This document shows positions 45,461 through 54,408 of a DNA stretch of 64,000 nt, piece after piece. Both the position numbers and the translations under genes were made by a program. Each line of letters starts with the position of its first letter. Positions within the stretch are counted from its first letter, which is position 1. A model generated the notes under the pieces. The model did no database searches and was not told where the DNA came from. It worked only from the letters and a program-made list of their open reading frames with translations. The DNA comes from Kineococcus sp. TRM81007 (GTDB lineage: Bacteria > Actinomycetota > Actinomycetes > Actinomycetales > Kineococcaceae): assembly GCF_022669155.1 (NCBI RefSeq), contig NZ_JALBVB010000056.1, positions 491,684 through 555,683 of the forward strand, in the 5' to 3' direction.

Positions 45461-47599
45461 GTGCGCGTCCTGCTCGTCGACAACCACGACTCGTACACGT
45501 ACAACGTGTTCCAGCTGCTCGCCGGCCTCACCGGCGCGGAGCCGGTCGTGGTCCTCAACGACGCCGTGGCGCCCGCCGAGCTGGACCTGACGGGTTTCGA
45601 CGCGGTCGTCATCTCCCCGGGCCCGGGGCACCCGGGCGAGGCCCGCGACTTCGGCCTGAGCGCCGAGGTGCTGGCCCGCGCGCGCGTGCCGGTGCTGGGG
45701 ATCTGCCTGGGGCACCAGGGGATCGCCCTGGCGGCGGGGGCGCCCGTGGTGCGCGCGCCGCAGCCGCGGCACGGTCACGTCACCCGGGTGCACCACGACG
45801 GTGCCGGGGTGTTCGCCGGGGTCCCGCAGGGTTTCGCGGCGGTGCGCTACCACTCCCTGTGCGTGACCGAGCCGCTGCCGGCGCCGCTGGTGGCGACCGC
45901 GTGGGCCGAGGACGGCGTCGTCATGGGGTTGCGGCACACCACCCGCCCGTTCACCGGCGTGCAGTTCCACCCCGAGTCCGTCGGCAGCGAGCACGGCACC
46001 ACGATCGTCGGGAACTTCCTGCGCAGCGCCCGCCCGGCGGTGCGCGCCGCGTCGCCGGCCGCCGCCCGGGCGCCGGAGCGCACGTACCGGCTGCGCACGC
46101 ACGTCCTGGAGCGCGCCGTCGACCCCGCGGCGGTGTTCGGGGCGCTCACGGTGCCGGACGCGCCCGCTTTCTGGCTGGACAGCGCCCGCCCCGGCCCGGG
46201 CACCGGTCGCTTCTCCTTCGTCGGCGGTTCCGCCGGTCCCGAGGCGGACCTGCTGACGTACCGCGCGGCCGAGGGGGAGGTGGTGCTGCGCGACCGCGAC
46301 GGTGAGCGGCGGCTGCCCGGCTCGGTGTTCGAGCACCTGGGCGGCCGGCGCCTGGAGGGCGGCGGGGGCGCGGACGGTCAGGACCCCGGTGAGCTGCCCT
46401 TCGACCTCGCCGGCGGCTGGGTGGGCTACCTCGGCTACGAGGTGCGCGCCGACTGCGGTTCACCGACGACCCGGCGCTCGGCGACCCCCGACGCGGCCTG
46501 GGTGTTCGCCGACCGGTTCGTCGCGATCGACCACGAGGACGAGCGCACCCACCTGGTCGCGCTGGTGCGCACCGACCCCGCCGCGCCCGGCGTCGCGGCC
46601 GCCGAGCGGGACGCGCGCGCCTGGCTGGAGGGCACCGCCCGGGCGCTCGCCGCGCTGCCCGGCGCCCCGCCCCGCCCGGAACCGGCACCCGTGCCGCCGC
46701 TGCCGGAGGAGGTGGTGCTGCCGCTGCTGGACCGCACCCGCGAGGAGTACCTCGCCGCCGTGGAGGAGTGCCGCGAGGTGCTGCGGGCGGGGGAGAGCTA
46801 CGAGGTGTGCCTGACCGCGCAGGCTCGCTCGACCGACCCGGTGGACGCGCTGACCGCCCACCTCCGCCTGCGCCGCGTCAACCCCGCCCCCTACGCGGCG
46901 CTGCTGCGCCTGCCCGGCGTGGAGGTCGTGTGCGCCTCGCCCGAGCGGTTCCTGCGGGTGGACCGCGACGGCTGGGCGGAGGCCAAGCCGATCAAGGGAA
47001 CCGCCCGTCGCGGCGCCGACGCCGCCGAGGACGCGGCGCTGCGCGGCGCGCTGGCCGCCGACCCCAAGACCCGCGCCGAGAACCTCATGATCGTCGACCT
47101 GCTGCGCAACGACCTGGGGCGGGTGTGCGAGGTCGGCTCGGTGTCGGTGCCCGCGCTGATGGCGACGGAGACCTACGCCACCGCCCACCAGCTGGTGTCC
47201 ACCGTCCGCGGGCGCCTGCGCACGGGACTGGGCGCGGTGGACGCGGTGCGCTCCTGCTTCCCGCCCGGGTCGATGACCGGGGCCCCCAAGCTGCGCACCT
47301 GCGAGGTCGTCGACGCGCTGGAGCAGCGCGCCCGCGGCGTGTACTCCGGTGCGCTGGGGTACCTCTCGCTCACCGGCGCCGCGGACCTCGCCGTCGTCAT
47401 CCGCACCCTCGTGCGCGCCGGCGGGGAGTGGACCGCCGGCGCCGGCGGGGCCGTGGTGCTGGACTCCGAGCCCGAGCAGGAGATCGCCGAGATGGTCCTC
47501 AAGGCCGGTGCGTCGCTGCGGGCGCTGCTGGACCCGCCGCCGGGCGCTGCCGGCGCGGACGTCCCCCGTTCGGGGGGTGCACGCCCACCGGGCGGGTGA
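45461..47599 (+). CDS. pabAB: Fused aminodeoxychorismate synthase (PabA-PabB)
   Basis: 712 residues. The first 190 are a glutamine amidotransferase: VDNHDSYTYNVFQLLA, Cys nucleophile in GICLGHQGIALAAGA, His/Glu in VQFHPES. The rest is the chorismate-binding part, with AGESYEVCLTAQ, the diagnostic PIKGTARRG (TrpE has PIAGT), ENLMIVDLLRNDLGRVCEVGSV and FPPGSMTGAPK. It makes 4-amino-4-deoxychorismate for folate. GTG 45461 has GGGGGAG upstream. The partner lyase pabC lies 2 kb downstream on the other strand. Confidence 0.94.
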   Translation: MRVLLVDNHDSYTYNVFQLLAGLTGAEPVVVLNDAVAPAELDLTGFDAVVISPGPGHPGEARDFGLSAEVLARARVPVLGICLGHQGIALAAGAPVVRAPQPRHGHVTRVHHDGAGVFAGVPQGFAAVRYHSLCVTEPLPAPLVATAWAEDGVVMGLRHTTRPFTGVQFHPESVGSEHGTTIVGNFLRSARPAVRAASPAAARAPERTYRLRTHVLERAVDPAAVFGALTVPDAPAFWLDSARPGPGTGRFSFVGGSAGPEADLLTYRAAEGEVVLRDRDGERRLPGSVFEHLGGRRLEGGGGADGQDPGELPFDLAGGWVGYLGYEVRADCGSPTTRRSATPDAAWVFADRFVAIDHEDERTHLVALVRTDPAAPGVAAAERDARAWLEGTARALAALPGAPPRPEPAPVPPLPEEVVLPLLDRTREEYLAAVEECREVLRAGESYEVCLTAQARSTDPVDALTAHLRLRRVNPAPYAALLRLPGVEVVCASPERFLRVDRDGWAEAKPIKGTARRGADAAEDAALRGALAADPKTRAENLMIVDLLRNDLGRVCEVGSVSVPALMATETYATAHQLVSTVRGRLRTGLGAVDAVRSCFPPGSMTGAPKLRTCEVVDALEQRARGVYSGALGYLSLTGAADLAVVIRTLVRAGGEWTAGAGGAVVLDSEPEQEIAEMVLKAGASLRALLDPPPGAAGADVPRSGGARPPGG

Positions 47600-47650
47600 A
47601 GCGACCGTCGGCGGCTCAACCCGCCCCGCCCGCGTCCCGACCCCGGGGAG

Positions 47651-49525
47651 GTGGCCACGGGACCGACGCAGAACTACGGGGACGGGGGCCCGACCGCCTG
47701 GCGGCCACGTCCCGTCCTGGCCGCCCTGGTGCGGGCGACCGCCTCGGCCGGGCCGCTGCTGTTCGCCCTGGGCATCGGCGCCGCCGCCGCGCACTGGCTG
47801 CCCGCCGCACGGCTCGGCGTGCCCGCGGCCGTGTGGTTGCTGCTCGTCGTGGGGGTCTCCTCCGGGGTGCTGGTCGTCCTCTCCCGCCGGCTGCGCCGGC
47901 TGGTCCCCCTCTCGGCGCTGCTCCGGCTGAGCCTGGTCCTGCCCGACCGCGTCCCCAGCCGCTTCGAGGTCGCCCGCCGCACCTGGTCGCCCTCGGCCCT
48001 GGAGGACGCGGACGGCGCCGCGGCCGCCGACCGCGGTTCCGCCGAGTGGCTGCTCACCCTCGTGAGCACCCTCGCCGCGCACGACGCGCGCACCCGGGCG
48101 CACGGGGAGCGGGTCCAGGCGTACTCGGCGCTGATCGGCCGTGAGCTGGGGCTGCCCCGCGAGGACGTCGACCGGCTCAGCTGGGCCGCCCTGCTGCACG
48201 ACGTGGGCAAGGTCCACGTCCCCGTCGAGATCATCAACAAGGACGGCCGGCCCACGGACGAGGAGTGGGCCACCCTGCAGGAGCACCCCTGCCACGGCGG
48301 TCGGCTGGTCCGGCCGTTGAGCGCGTGGCTGGGGCCGTGGCTCGACGGCGTGGAGCAGCACCACGAGCGGTGGGACGGCGGCGGGTACCCGCGGGGCCTG
48401 AGCGGCGAGGACGTCTCCCTCGCGGCGCGCGTCATCGCCGTCGCGGACACCTACGACGTGATCACCTCCGCCCGCTCCTACAAGAAGCCGATGACGGCCG
48501 AGCAGGCCCGGGTGGAGATCACCCGCTGCGCCGGTACCCAGTTCGACCCGGACGTCGTCCGCGCGTTCCTCTCGATCGGCATCGGCCGGCTGCGGGTGGT
48601 CGCCGGCCCGGCGACCCTGCTGGCGGCCCTGCCCGGGGTGGGGGCCGCCCCCGCCCAGGCCCTGTCGACGGCCTCGACGGTCGCGCAGACCGCCGGCGGG
48701 CAGGTGCTGGCCGCCGTGCTCTCCGCCGGGGTCGGGGTGAGCGCGGGCCTCACCACCACGGCCGTGCCGGTCGCCGCTCCGGTGGACGTGGCGGCCGCCG
48801 CGCGAGCTGCGGACGCCGCCGGTGCCGTCGACGTGACCGACGTGGCCGACGTGACCGACGTGGCCGACGTGGCCGCGCCGCGCGCCCCCGGCCCGAGCCC
48901 GACCACGGCCACCACCCCCCTCCCCGTCGGACTCTCGGCCCTCCCGGCGCGGGCGGCGGCCGAGGTCGCGGCCTCGGGGACCTCCACCCCCGCCGGTCCG
49001 GCGGTGCGCAGCCCCACCCCGAACCGGAGCCCGGCGCGCACGTCCGCTCCCCGTCGGACGCCGACCGCCCCGACCCGCGCCCCGACCCGTGCACCGACCA
49101 CCGCCCCGACCACCGCGACGGTGGCGCCGACCGGGACGCCCACCACCACGCCAGCGGCTCCGACTCCCGCCACCACGCCGTCGCCGACCGGGACGCCCAC
49201 CACCACGCCGACCGGCACGCCCACCACCACGCCGACCGGCACGCCGACCACCACGCCGACCGGCACGCCGACGCCCACCGGCACGCCGACGCCCACCGGC
49301 ACGCCGACGCCCACCGGCACGCCGACGCCCACCGGCACGTCGACCGGCACGCCGACGCCCACCGGCACGCCCACCGGCACGCCGACGCCCACCGGCACGT
49401 CGACCGGCACGCCGACGCCCACCGCCACGCCCACCGCCCCGGCGACGCCGACCGCCACGCCCACCGGCAACTGCAGCGGCCACGGCAACGGCAGCGGCAA
49501 GGGCGACGGTGAAGCCCGCTGCTGA
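47651..49525 (+). CDS. HD-GYP domain protein with Thr/Pro repeat tail
   Basis: 624 residues. Two membrane spans (about 30-55 and 60-78) are followed by an HD-GYP phosphodiesterase domain (about 135-315). It keeps the catalytic elements: HDVGKVHVP, QHHERWDGGGYPRGL and ADTYDVITSARSYKKPM. A further hydrophobic segment (about 349-376) precedes a tail of Asp/Val/Ala repeats, then Thr/Pro/Gly repeats (about 493-606). It probably cleaves c-di-GMP in the cytoplasm, with the tail outside the membrane. GTG 47651 abuts GGGGAG, so the start is not certain. Confidence 0.85.
   Translation: MATGPTQNYGDGGPTAWRPRPVLAALVRATASAGPLLFALGIGAAAAHWLPAARLGVPAAVWLLLVVGVSSGVLVVLSRRLRRLVPLSALLRLSLVLPDRVPSRFEVARRTWSPSALEDADGAAAADRGSAEWLLTLVSTLAAHDARTRAHGERVQAYSALIGRELGLPREDVDRLSWAALLHDVGKVHVPVEIINKDGRPTDEEWATLQEHPCHGGRLVRPLSAWLGPWLDGVEQHHERWDGGGYPRGLSGEDVSLAARVIAVADTYDVITSARSYKKPMTAEQARVEITRCAGTQFDPDVVRAFLSIGIGRLRVVAGPATLLAALPGVGAAPAQALSTASTVAQTAGGQVLAAVLSAGVGVSAGLTTTAVPVAAPVDVAAAARAADAAGAVDVTDVADVTDVADVAAPRAPGPSPTTATTPLPVGLSALPARAAAEVAASGTSTPAGPAVRSPTPNRSPARTSAPRRTPTAPTRAPTRAPTTAPTTATVAPTGTPTTTPAAPTPATTPSPTGTPTTTPTGTPTTTPTGTPTTTPTGTPTPTGTPTPTGTPTPTGTPTPTGTSTGTPTPTGTPTGTPTPTGTSTGTPTPTATPTAPATPTATPTGNCSGHGNGSGKGDGEARC
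48830..48874 (+). repeat. Short DV(T/A) coding repeat in the HD-GYP gene
   Basis: Alternating GACGTGACC and GACGTGGCC units encode DVTDVADVTDVADVA. It separates the hydrophobic segment from the Pro/Thr-rich tail. Confidence 0.85.
49126..49468 (+). repeat. Coding tandem repeats for Thr/Pro/Gly tail
   Basis: Repeats of the type ACGCCGACCGGC with ACGCCCACC encode TPTGTPT, TTPTGTPT and TPTGTSTG units. The DNA is repetitive enough to keep all six frames open, so copy number may vary between strains. Confidence 0.92.
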
Positions 49526-49540
49526 GCCCACCGCCGCGCT

Positions 49541-50416
49541 TCAGGCCAGGGCCCACGCGCGCAGCCGGGCCGTCAGGTCCGTCCGCCGCGCCAGCGGCTC
49601 ACCGTCGAGGTGGGTGACCTCCACCACGCCGCGCACGCTGGAGGTCAGCCACACCGCGTCCGCCGCCCGCAGCCGCGCCACCGGCACCAGGTCGGTGCCG
49701 GTGGCGATCCCGGCGGCCGCCGCGCCCGCGAACACCGCCCGCTGCGTGGTGCCGGGCAGCACGCCCGTGCCGTCCACCGGCGCGGTCAGCAGCCGCCCGC
49801 CGGCCGCCCACACCGCGCTCGACGTGGCGCCCTCCAGCACCAGCCCCTCCGTGGAGGTCAGCAGGGCGTCGTCGGCGCCGCGCCGGGCCGCCTCGCGCAG
49901 CGCCGCGGCGTGCACCGCGTACGAGAGCACCTTCGCCCCGCCCAGCAGCCACGGCGCCGCCGCGTGCACGCGCGCCGGTGTGCCGCGCGTCAGGGCCACC
50001 ACCCGCACGCCGCGCTCGCGGGCGCTCACCAGGGCCGGCGGCACCGGGCGCAGCGCGGCCAGGCCGGTCGGCCCGGCGCCGGGGACGCCGCGCGTCAGGG
50101 TCAGGCGCAGCACGGCCTCCGCCCCGGCGGGCACGTCCGCGCTCAGGGCCACGGCCAGCTCCCGCCAGGCGGCGAGGTCCGGGGCGGGCAGGTCCAGGGC
50201 GTGCGCGGAGCGCGCCAGGCGCTCCAGGTGCGCGTCCAGGTGCACCGGGCGCACCGGTGGGCCGCCCAGCACCAGCAGCGTCTCGAAGACGCCGTCGCCG
50301 CGGGCAGCACCGGCGTCGTCGGCGGCGGCGACCGGGGCGCCGGGCGCCACCTCGCCGCGGCCGAGGACCGCCGTGCGCGCCCGCACCGGGACACACCGCC
50401 GCGCCTCGCCGCTCAC
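49541..50416 (-). CDS. pabC: Aminodeoxychorismate lyase (class IV aminotransferase)
   Basis: 291 residues of the class IV PLP fold: RGDGVFETLLVLGGPPVRPVHLDAHLERLARSA, the PLP Lys in WLLGGAKVLSYAVH, ADDALLTSTEGLVLEGATSSAVWA, and GVLPGTTQRAV. It releases p-aminobenzoate and pyruvate from aminodeoxychorismate. Class IV members also include branched-chain and D-amino-acid aminotransferases, but the fused PabAB nearby supports PabC. GTG 50416 is divergent from phoH. It converges with the HD-GYP gene, leaving a 15-nt gap. Confidence 0.85.
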   Translation of the reverse strand: MSGEARRCVPVRARTAVLGRGEVAPGAPVAAADDAGAARGDGVFETLLVLGGPPVRPVHLDAHLERLARSAHALDLPAPDLAAWRELAVALSADVPAGAEAVLRLTLTRGVPGAGPTGLAALRPVPPALVSARERGVRVVALTRGTPARVHAAAPWLLGGAKVLSYAVHAAALREAARRGADDALLTSTEGLVLEGATSSAVWAAGGRLLTAPVDGTGVLPGTTQRAVFAGAAAAGIATGTDLVPVARLRAADAVWLTSSVRGVVEVTHLDGEPLARRTDLTARLRAWALA

Positions 50417-50462
50417 CCGGGCGAGTCTGGCCGACGCAGCGGGCGCGCGGGCGCCCGCTCGG

Positions 50463-50468
50463 TAGGAT
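50463..50468 (+). promoter_or_regulatory. Candidate -10 box of the phoH-era cluster
   Basis: TAGGAT at 50463-50468 lies about 55 nt before the phoH start, giving a leader of about 45 nt with a CGGAGG-type site. Confidence 0.5.
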
Positions 50469-50522
50469 CGACCCCGACGAGCACCCCCTCACCACGGAGG
50501 CGAACGGCCCACCGGGCCGACC

Positions 50523-51584
50523 ATGGCCAGCAACGACCCCACCACCCCCGCCGAGGGCGGGCCCGGCGTCGAGCCCGCGGCCACCGCCCGCCACGTCGTC
50601 GTCGTGCCGCCCGACGTCTCGATGGTCTCCCTCCTGGGCCCGCGCGACGAGCTGCTGCGCGTGCTGGAGCGGGCCTTCACCCGCACCGACGTCCACGTGC
50701 GCGGCAACGAGATCACCGTCACCGGGTCCGCCGGCGAGGTCGCCCTCGTGGAGCGCCTGGTCGACCAGATGCTCGCCGTGCTCGCCGCCGGCCAGCCGCT
50801 GTCCGCGGACGCGGTGGAGCGCTCGGTGGCGATGCTGCGCGCCCAGGCCGCCGGCACCGGCAGCGAGCGCCCCGCGGACGTGCTGACGCTGAACATCCTG
50901 TCCAGCCGCGGGCGCACCATCCGCCCCAAGACGGTGAACCAGAAGCACTACGTCGACGCCATCGACGACCACACCGTCGTCTTCGGCATCGGCCCCGCCG
51001 GCACCGGCAAGACGTACCTGGCGATGGCCAAGGCCGTGCAGGCGCTGCAGGCCAAGCAGGTCAACCGCATCGTGCTGACGCGCCCGGCGGTGGAGGCCGG
51101 TGAGCGCCTGGGCTTCCTGCCCGGCACGCTGACGGACAAGATCGACCCGTACCTGCGGCCGCTGTACGACGCGCTGCACGACATGCTCGACCCGGACTCC
51201 ATCCCGCGGTTGATGGCGGCCGGCACCATCGAGGTGGCGCCGCTGGCGTACATGCGCGGTCGCACCCTCAACGACGCCTTCATCATCCTCGACGAGGCGC
51301 AGAACACCTCGCCCGAGCAGATGAAGATGTTCCTGACCCGGCTGGGCTTCAACTCCAAGATCGTCGTCACGGGCGACGTGACGCAGGTGGACCTGCCCAG
51401 CGGCACCGAGTCCGGTCTGCGCGTGGTGCAGGACATCCTCGAGGGCATCGAGGACGTGCACTTCTCCCGGCTGACCAGCACCGACGTCGTCCGCCACCGG
51501 CTGGTCTCGGAGATCGTCGACGCGTACGGCCGCTGGGAGGACGCCCGGCCGGGCCGGGCGCCGCAGCAGCGCGGGCGGCGGTGA
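50523..51584 (+). CDS. phoH: PhoH family protein
   Basis: 353 residues. An N-terminal KH-like region (about 25-95) is followed by the PhoH ATPase: Walker [58 protein letters not shown], and Walker B with [24 protein letters not shown]. It is a probable RNA-acting ATPase whose neighbour is the RNA endonuclease YbeY. ATG 50523 has an upstream GGAGG. It ends 7 nt before ybeY. Confidence 0.93.
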   Translation: MASNDPTTPAEGGPGVEPAATARHVVVVPPDVSMVSLLGPRDELLRVLERAFTRTDVHVRGNEITVTGSAGEVALVERLVDQMLAVLAAGQPLSADAVERSVAMLRAQAAGTGSERPADVLTLNILSSRGRTIRPKTVNQKHYVDAIDDHTVVFGIGPAGTGKTYLAMAKAVQALQAKQVNRIVLTRPAVEAGERLGFLPGTLTDKIDPYLRPLYDALHDMLDPDSIPRLMAAGTIEVAPLAYMRGRTLNDAFIILDEAQNTSPEQMKMFLTRLGFNSKIVVTGDVTQVDLPSGTESGLRVVQDILEGIEDVHFSRLTSTDVVRHRLVSEIVDAYGRWEDARPGRAPQQRGRR

Positions 51585-51591
51585 GGCGCGC

Positions 51592-52122
51592 GTGAGCATC
51601 GACGTCGTCGACGAGAGCACCTTCGCCGCCGGGCGCGGCGTGGACACCGTGGAGGTGGCGGCGCTGGCCCGCCACGTGCTGGACGAGATGCGGGTGCACC
51701 CCCTGGCGGACCTGTCCGTGCTCATGGTCGACGGCGACGCCATGTCCCGCCTGCACGAGCAGTGGATGGACGAGCCCGGCCCCACCGACGTGATGTCCTT
51801 CCCGATGGACCAGTTGCGTCCCGGCCGGGAGGGGGAGACCTCCGAGCCGGGGCTGCTCGGCGACGTCGTGGTGTGCCCCGAGGTGGCGGCGGCGCAGGCC
51901 GCGGCCTCCGGGCACGCCACCGCCGACGAGGTCCTGCTGCTGGTGACGCACGGCATCCTGCACCTGCTGGGCTACGACCACGCCGAGCCGGAGGAGGAGC
52001 GGGAGATGTTCACGCTGCAGCGCCGGCTGGTGCTCGGCTTCCTGGCCCGCATCGGCCGCCCCGGGGACCCGACGCCCACGGTGGGGCACCGGGCGCTGCC
52101 GGGCTCCGGGCCGAAGGGCTGA
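51592..52122 (+). CDS. ybeY: Endoribonuclease YbeY
   Basis: 176 residues. The zinc site HGxLHLxGYDH is present as [55 protein letters not shown] is the other conserved block. It matures the 16S rRNA 3' end and takes part in ribosome quality control. GTG 51592 lies 7 nt after the phoH stop. Confidence 0.95.
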   Translation: MSIDVVDESTFAAGRGVDTVEVAALARHVLDEMRVHPLADLSVLMVDGDAMSRLHEQWMDEPGPTDVMSFPMDQLRPGREGETSEPGLLGDVVVCPEVAAAQAAASGHATADEVLLLVTHGILHLLGYDHAEPEEEREMFTLQRRLVLGFLARIGRPGDPTPTVGHRALPGSGPKG

Positions 52123-52130
52123 GGGGCGCC

Positions 52131-53477
52131 GTGGGGTCCCCGGCCGTCCCGCTGCTGCTGCTGGCGCTCGTCCTCGTCGTGGCCGCCGGCCTGGTGGCCG
52201 CCGCGGAGGCCGCCATCGGCGGCACCTCCCGGCGCCGGGCCCGCGAGCTGGAGGCGGACGGCCGCCGCGGTGCGGGCGCGCTGCTGCGGGTGCTGGACTC
52301 CGCGGCGCCGGTGCTGACGGTGTGCACGCTGCTGCGCGTGGTCCTCGAGACCCTGGCGGCGGTGTGCGTCACGGTGGTCGTCGCCGGCTGGACGGACTCC
52401 TGGTGGCTGGTGCTGCTCATCGCCGGGCTGGGCATGTCGGCGCTGGACTTCGTGCTCGTCGGGGTGGGCCCGCGCACCCTGGGGCGGCTGCACGCCGAGA
52501 GCGTCGGGCTGCTCTCGGCACCGGTGCTGGCGGCGCTGAGCCAGCTGCTGGGGCCCCTGGCGCACGCGCTGGTGCTCGTCGGCAACGCCGTCACCCCCGG
52601 CCGCGGCACCCCGCACGGCCCGTTCGCCTCCGAGGCGGAGCTGCGCGAGATCGTGGAGCTGGCGGGGGAGTCGTCCGTCATCGAGGCCGGCGAGCACCGC
52701 ATGATCCACTCGGTCTTCGAGCTGGGCGACACCCGCGTGCGCGAGGTGATGGTCCCGCGCACCGACGTCGTCTCGCTGCGCCGCGGCACCGGCCTGCACG
52801 AGGCCGAGGAGCTGCTGCTGCGCTCGGGCTTCTCCCGCGCGCCCGTCGTGGGCGAGGACGCCGACGAGGTGCTCGGGGTGCTCTACCTCAAGGACGTCGC
52901 CCGCCGCTTCCACGACGACCCCGCCGCCGCGCGCCGCACCCCCGTGGAGGACGTCGCCCGCCCGGCCGCGTTCGTGCCCGACAGCCTCCCCGTGGACGAC
53001 CTGCTCAAGCGGATGCAGCACGAGACCACGCACGTGGCGGTCGTCGTCGACGAGTACGGCGGCACGGCGGGCCTGGTGACGATCGAGGACGCCATCGAGG
53101 AGATCGTCGGCGACATCGCCGACGAGTACGACCGCGGCGCCCCGGACGTGGAGGAGCTGGACGACGGCGGCTACCGGGTCTCCTCGCGGCTGCACGTGGA
53201 GGAGCTGGGCGAGCTGTTCGGGCTGGAGATCGAGGAGGAGGACGTCGACACCGTCGGCGGCCTGCTCGCCAAGACCCTCGGCGAGGTGGTGGTGCCCGGC
53301 TCCGCCGCGCAGGTCCACGGCCTGCGGCTGGAGGCGGAGTCGCGCGGCGGGCGGCGCAACCGGGTGCGCACGGTGCTGGTGCACCGGGCCGACCCGGACG
53401 ACGGCGGTGGGCCCGGCGACGACGAGCGCGCGCGGGACGGGGAACTGGTGAGCGGTGGAGGTCGGTCTCGTGAGTGA
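52131..53477 (+). CDS. CNNM/CorC-type transporter with CBS domains
   Basis: 448 residues. The N-terminal DUF21 membrane part (about 1-170) is followed by [26 protein letters not shown], which opens the CBS pair (about 205-330, [29 protein letters not shown] and [40 protein letters not shown]). A CorC/HlyC domain ends the protein (about 340-420). It belongs to the family of Mg2+/Co2+ efflux proteins once called hemolysins. Its stop overlaps the era start by 8 bp. Confidence 0.9.
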   Translation: MGSPAVPLLLLALVLVVAAGLVAAAEAAIGGTSRRRARELEADGRRGAGALLRVLDSAAPVLTVCTLLRVVLETLAAVCVTVVVAGWTDSWWLVLLIAGLGMSALDFVLVGVGPRTLGRLHAESVGLLSAPVLAALSQLLGPLAHALVLVGNAVTPGRGTPHGPFASEAELREIVELAGESSVIEAGEHRMIHSVFELGDTRVREVMVPRTDVVSLRRGTGLHEAEELLLRSGFSRAPVVGEDADEVLGVLYLKDVARRFHDDPAAARRTPVEDVARPAAFVPDSLPVDDLLKRMQHETTHVAVVVDEYGGTAGLVTIEDAIEEIVGDIADEYDRGAPDVEELDDGGYRVSSRLHVEELGELFGLEIEEEDVDTVGGLLAKTLGEVVVPGSAAQVHGLRLEAESRGGRRNRVRTVLVHRADPDDGGGPGDDERARDGELVSGGGRSRE

Positions 53478-54396
53478 GGGCAACGGGGAGCGCGCGGGGG
53501 AGCACCGGTCGGGGTTCGCCTGCCTGGTGGGCCGGCCGAACGCCGGCAAGTCCACGCTGACGAACGCGCTGGTGGGGCAGAAGGTCGCCATCACCTCCAG
53601 CCGCCCGCAGACCACGCGGCACACCGTGCGCGGCATCGTGCACCGCCCGGACGCGCAACTGGTGCTCGTGGACACGCCCGGTCTGCACCGCCCCCGCACC
53701 CTGCTGGGGCAGCGGCTGAACGACCTCGTGCACGAGACCCTCGCCGAGGTCGACGTCGTGGCGCTGTGCGTGCCCGCCGACGAGCGCATCGGCCCCGGCG
53801 ACCGGTTCATCGCCGAGGTCCTGGCCGCAGCCCCCCGCTCCACGAAGGTCGCCCTGGTCACCAAGACCGACAAGGTGCGCCCCGAGCGGGTGGCCGAGCA
53901 GCTGCTGGCGGTCAGCGCGCTGGGCGAGGAGCTGCTCGGCGGGTTCGCCGACGTCGTGCCCGCCTCGGCCGCCACCGGCGAGCAGGTCGACGTCGTCACC
54001 GACGTGCTGCTCTCGCACCTGCCGCCCGGGCCGCGGCTGTACCCCGACGGGGAGCTGACCGACGAGCCCGAGCAGGTCATGATCGCCGAGCTGGTGCGCG
54101 AGGCGGCGCTCGAGGGCGTGCGCGAGGAGATGCCGCACTCCCTGGCCGTGGTCGTCGAGGAGGTGGCGCGCCGCGAGAACGGGCTGCTCGAGGTCCACGT
54201 GTGGCTGTACGTGGAGCGCGAGAGCCAGAAGGGCATCATCATCGGCCGCGGCGGTTCGCGGCTGAAGGACGTCGGCACCCGCGCGCGCCGCTCGATCGAG
54301 GCCCTGCTCGGCGAGCGCTGCCACCTGGACCTGCGGGTGAAGGTCGCCAAGGACTGGCAGCGCGACCCCAAGCAGCTGCAGCGCCTGGGCTTCTGA
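53470..54396 (+). CDS. era: GTPase Era
   Basis: 308 residues. GTPase motifs: GRPNAGKSTLTNALVGQ (G1), RPQTTRHTVRGIV (G2), DTPGLHRPRTLLG (G3) and TKTDKV (G4). The C-terminal KH domain has KGIIIGRGGSRLKDVGTRARRSIE, which binds the 3' end of 16S rRNA. It assists 30S assembly. GTG 53470 is chosen for the GGAGG 8 nt upstream; GTG 53455 is in frame but without such a site. Confidence 0.95.
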   Translation: MSEGNGERAGEHRSGFACLVGRPNAGKSTLTNALVGQKVAITSSRPQTTRHTVRGIVHRPDAQLVLVDTPGLHRPRTLLGQRLNDLVHETLAEVDVVALCVPADERIGPGDRFIAEVLAAAPRSTKVALVTKTDKVRPERVAEQLLAVSALGEELLGGFADVVPASAATGEQVDVVTDVLLSHLPPGPRLYPDGELTDEPEQVMIAELVREAALEGVREEMPHSLAVVVEEVARRENGLLEVHVWLYVERESQKGIIIGRGGSRLKDVGTRARRSIEALLGERCHLDLRVKVAKDWQRDPKQLQRLGF

Positions 54397-54408
54397 GGAG
54401 TGCCCGCC

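Noticed and set aside
49126..49468. Possible CRISPR array
   Set aside because: The repeats are contiguous, in frame within an HD-GYP gene, and have no unique spacers.
48478..49500. 340-codon minus-strand frame opposite the HD-GYP tail
   Set aside because: It is a by-product of the coding repeats (Val/Gly/Pro repeats) and has no start signals or domains.
36339..50522. Genomic island acquired by recent transfer
   Set aside because: Codon use and GC content look the same as the neighbours, and there are no flanking repeats, tRNA or mobility genes.
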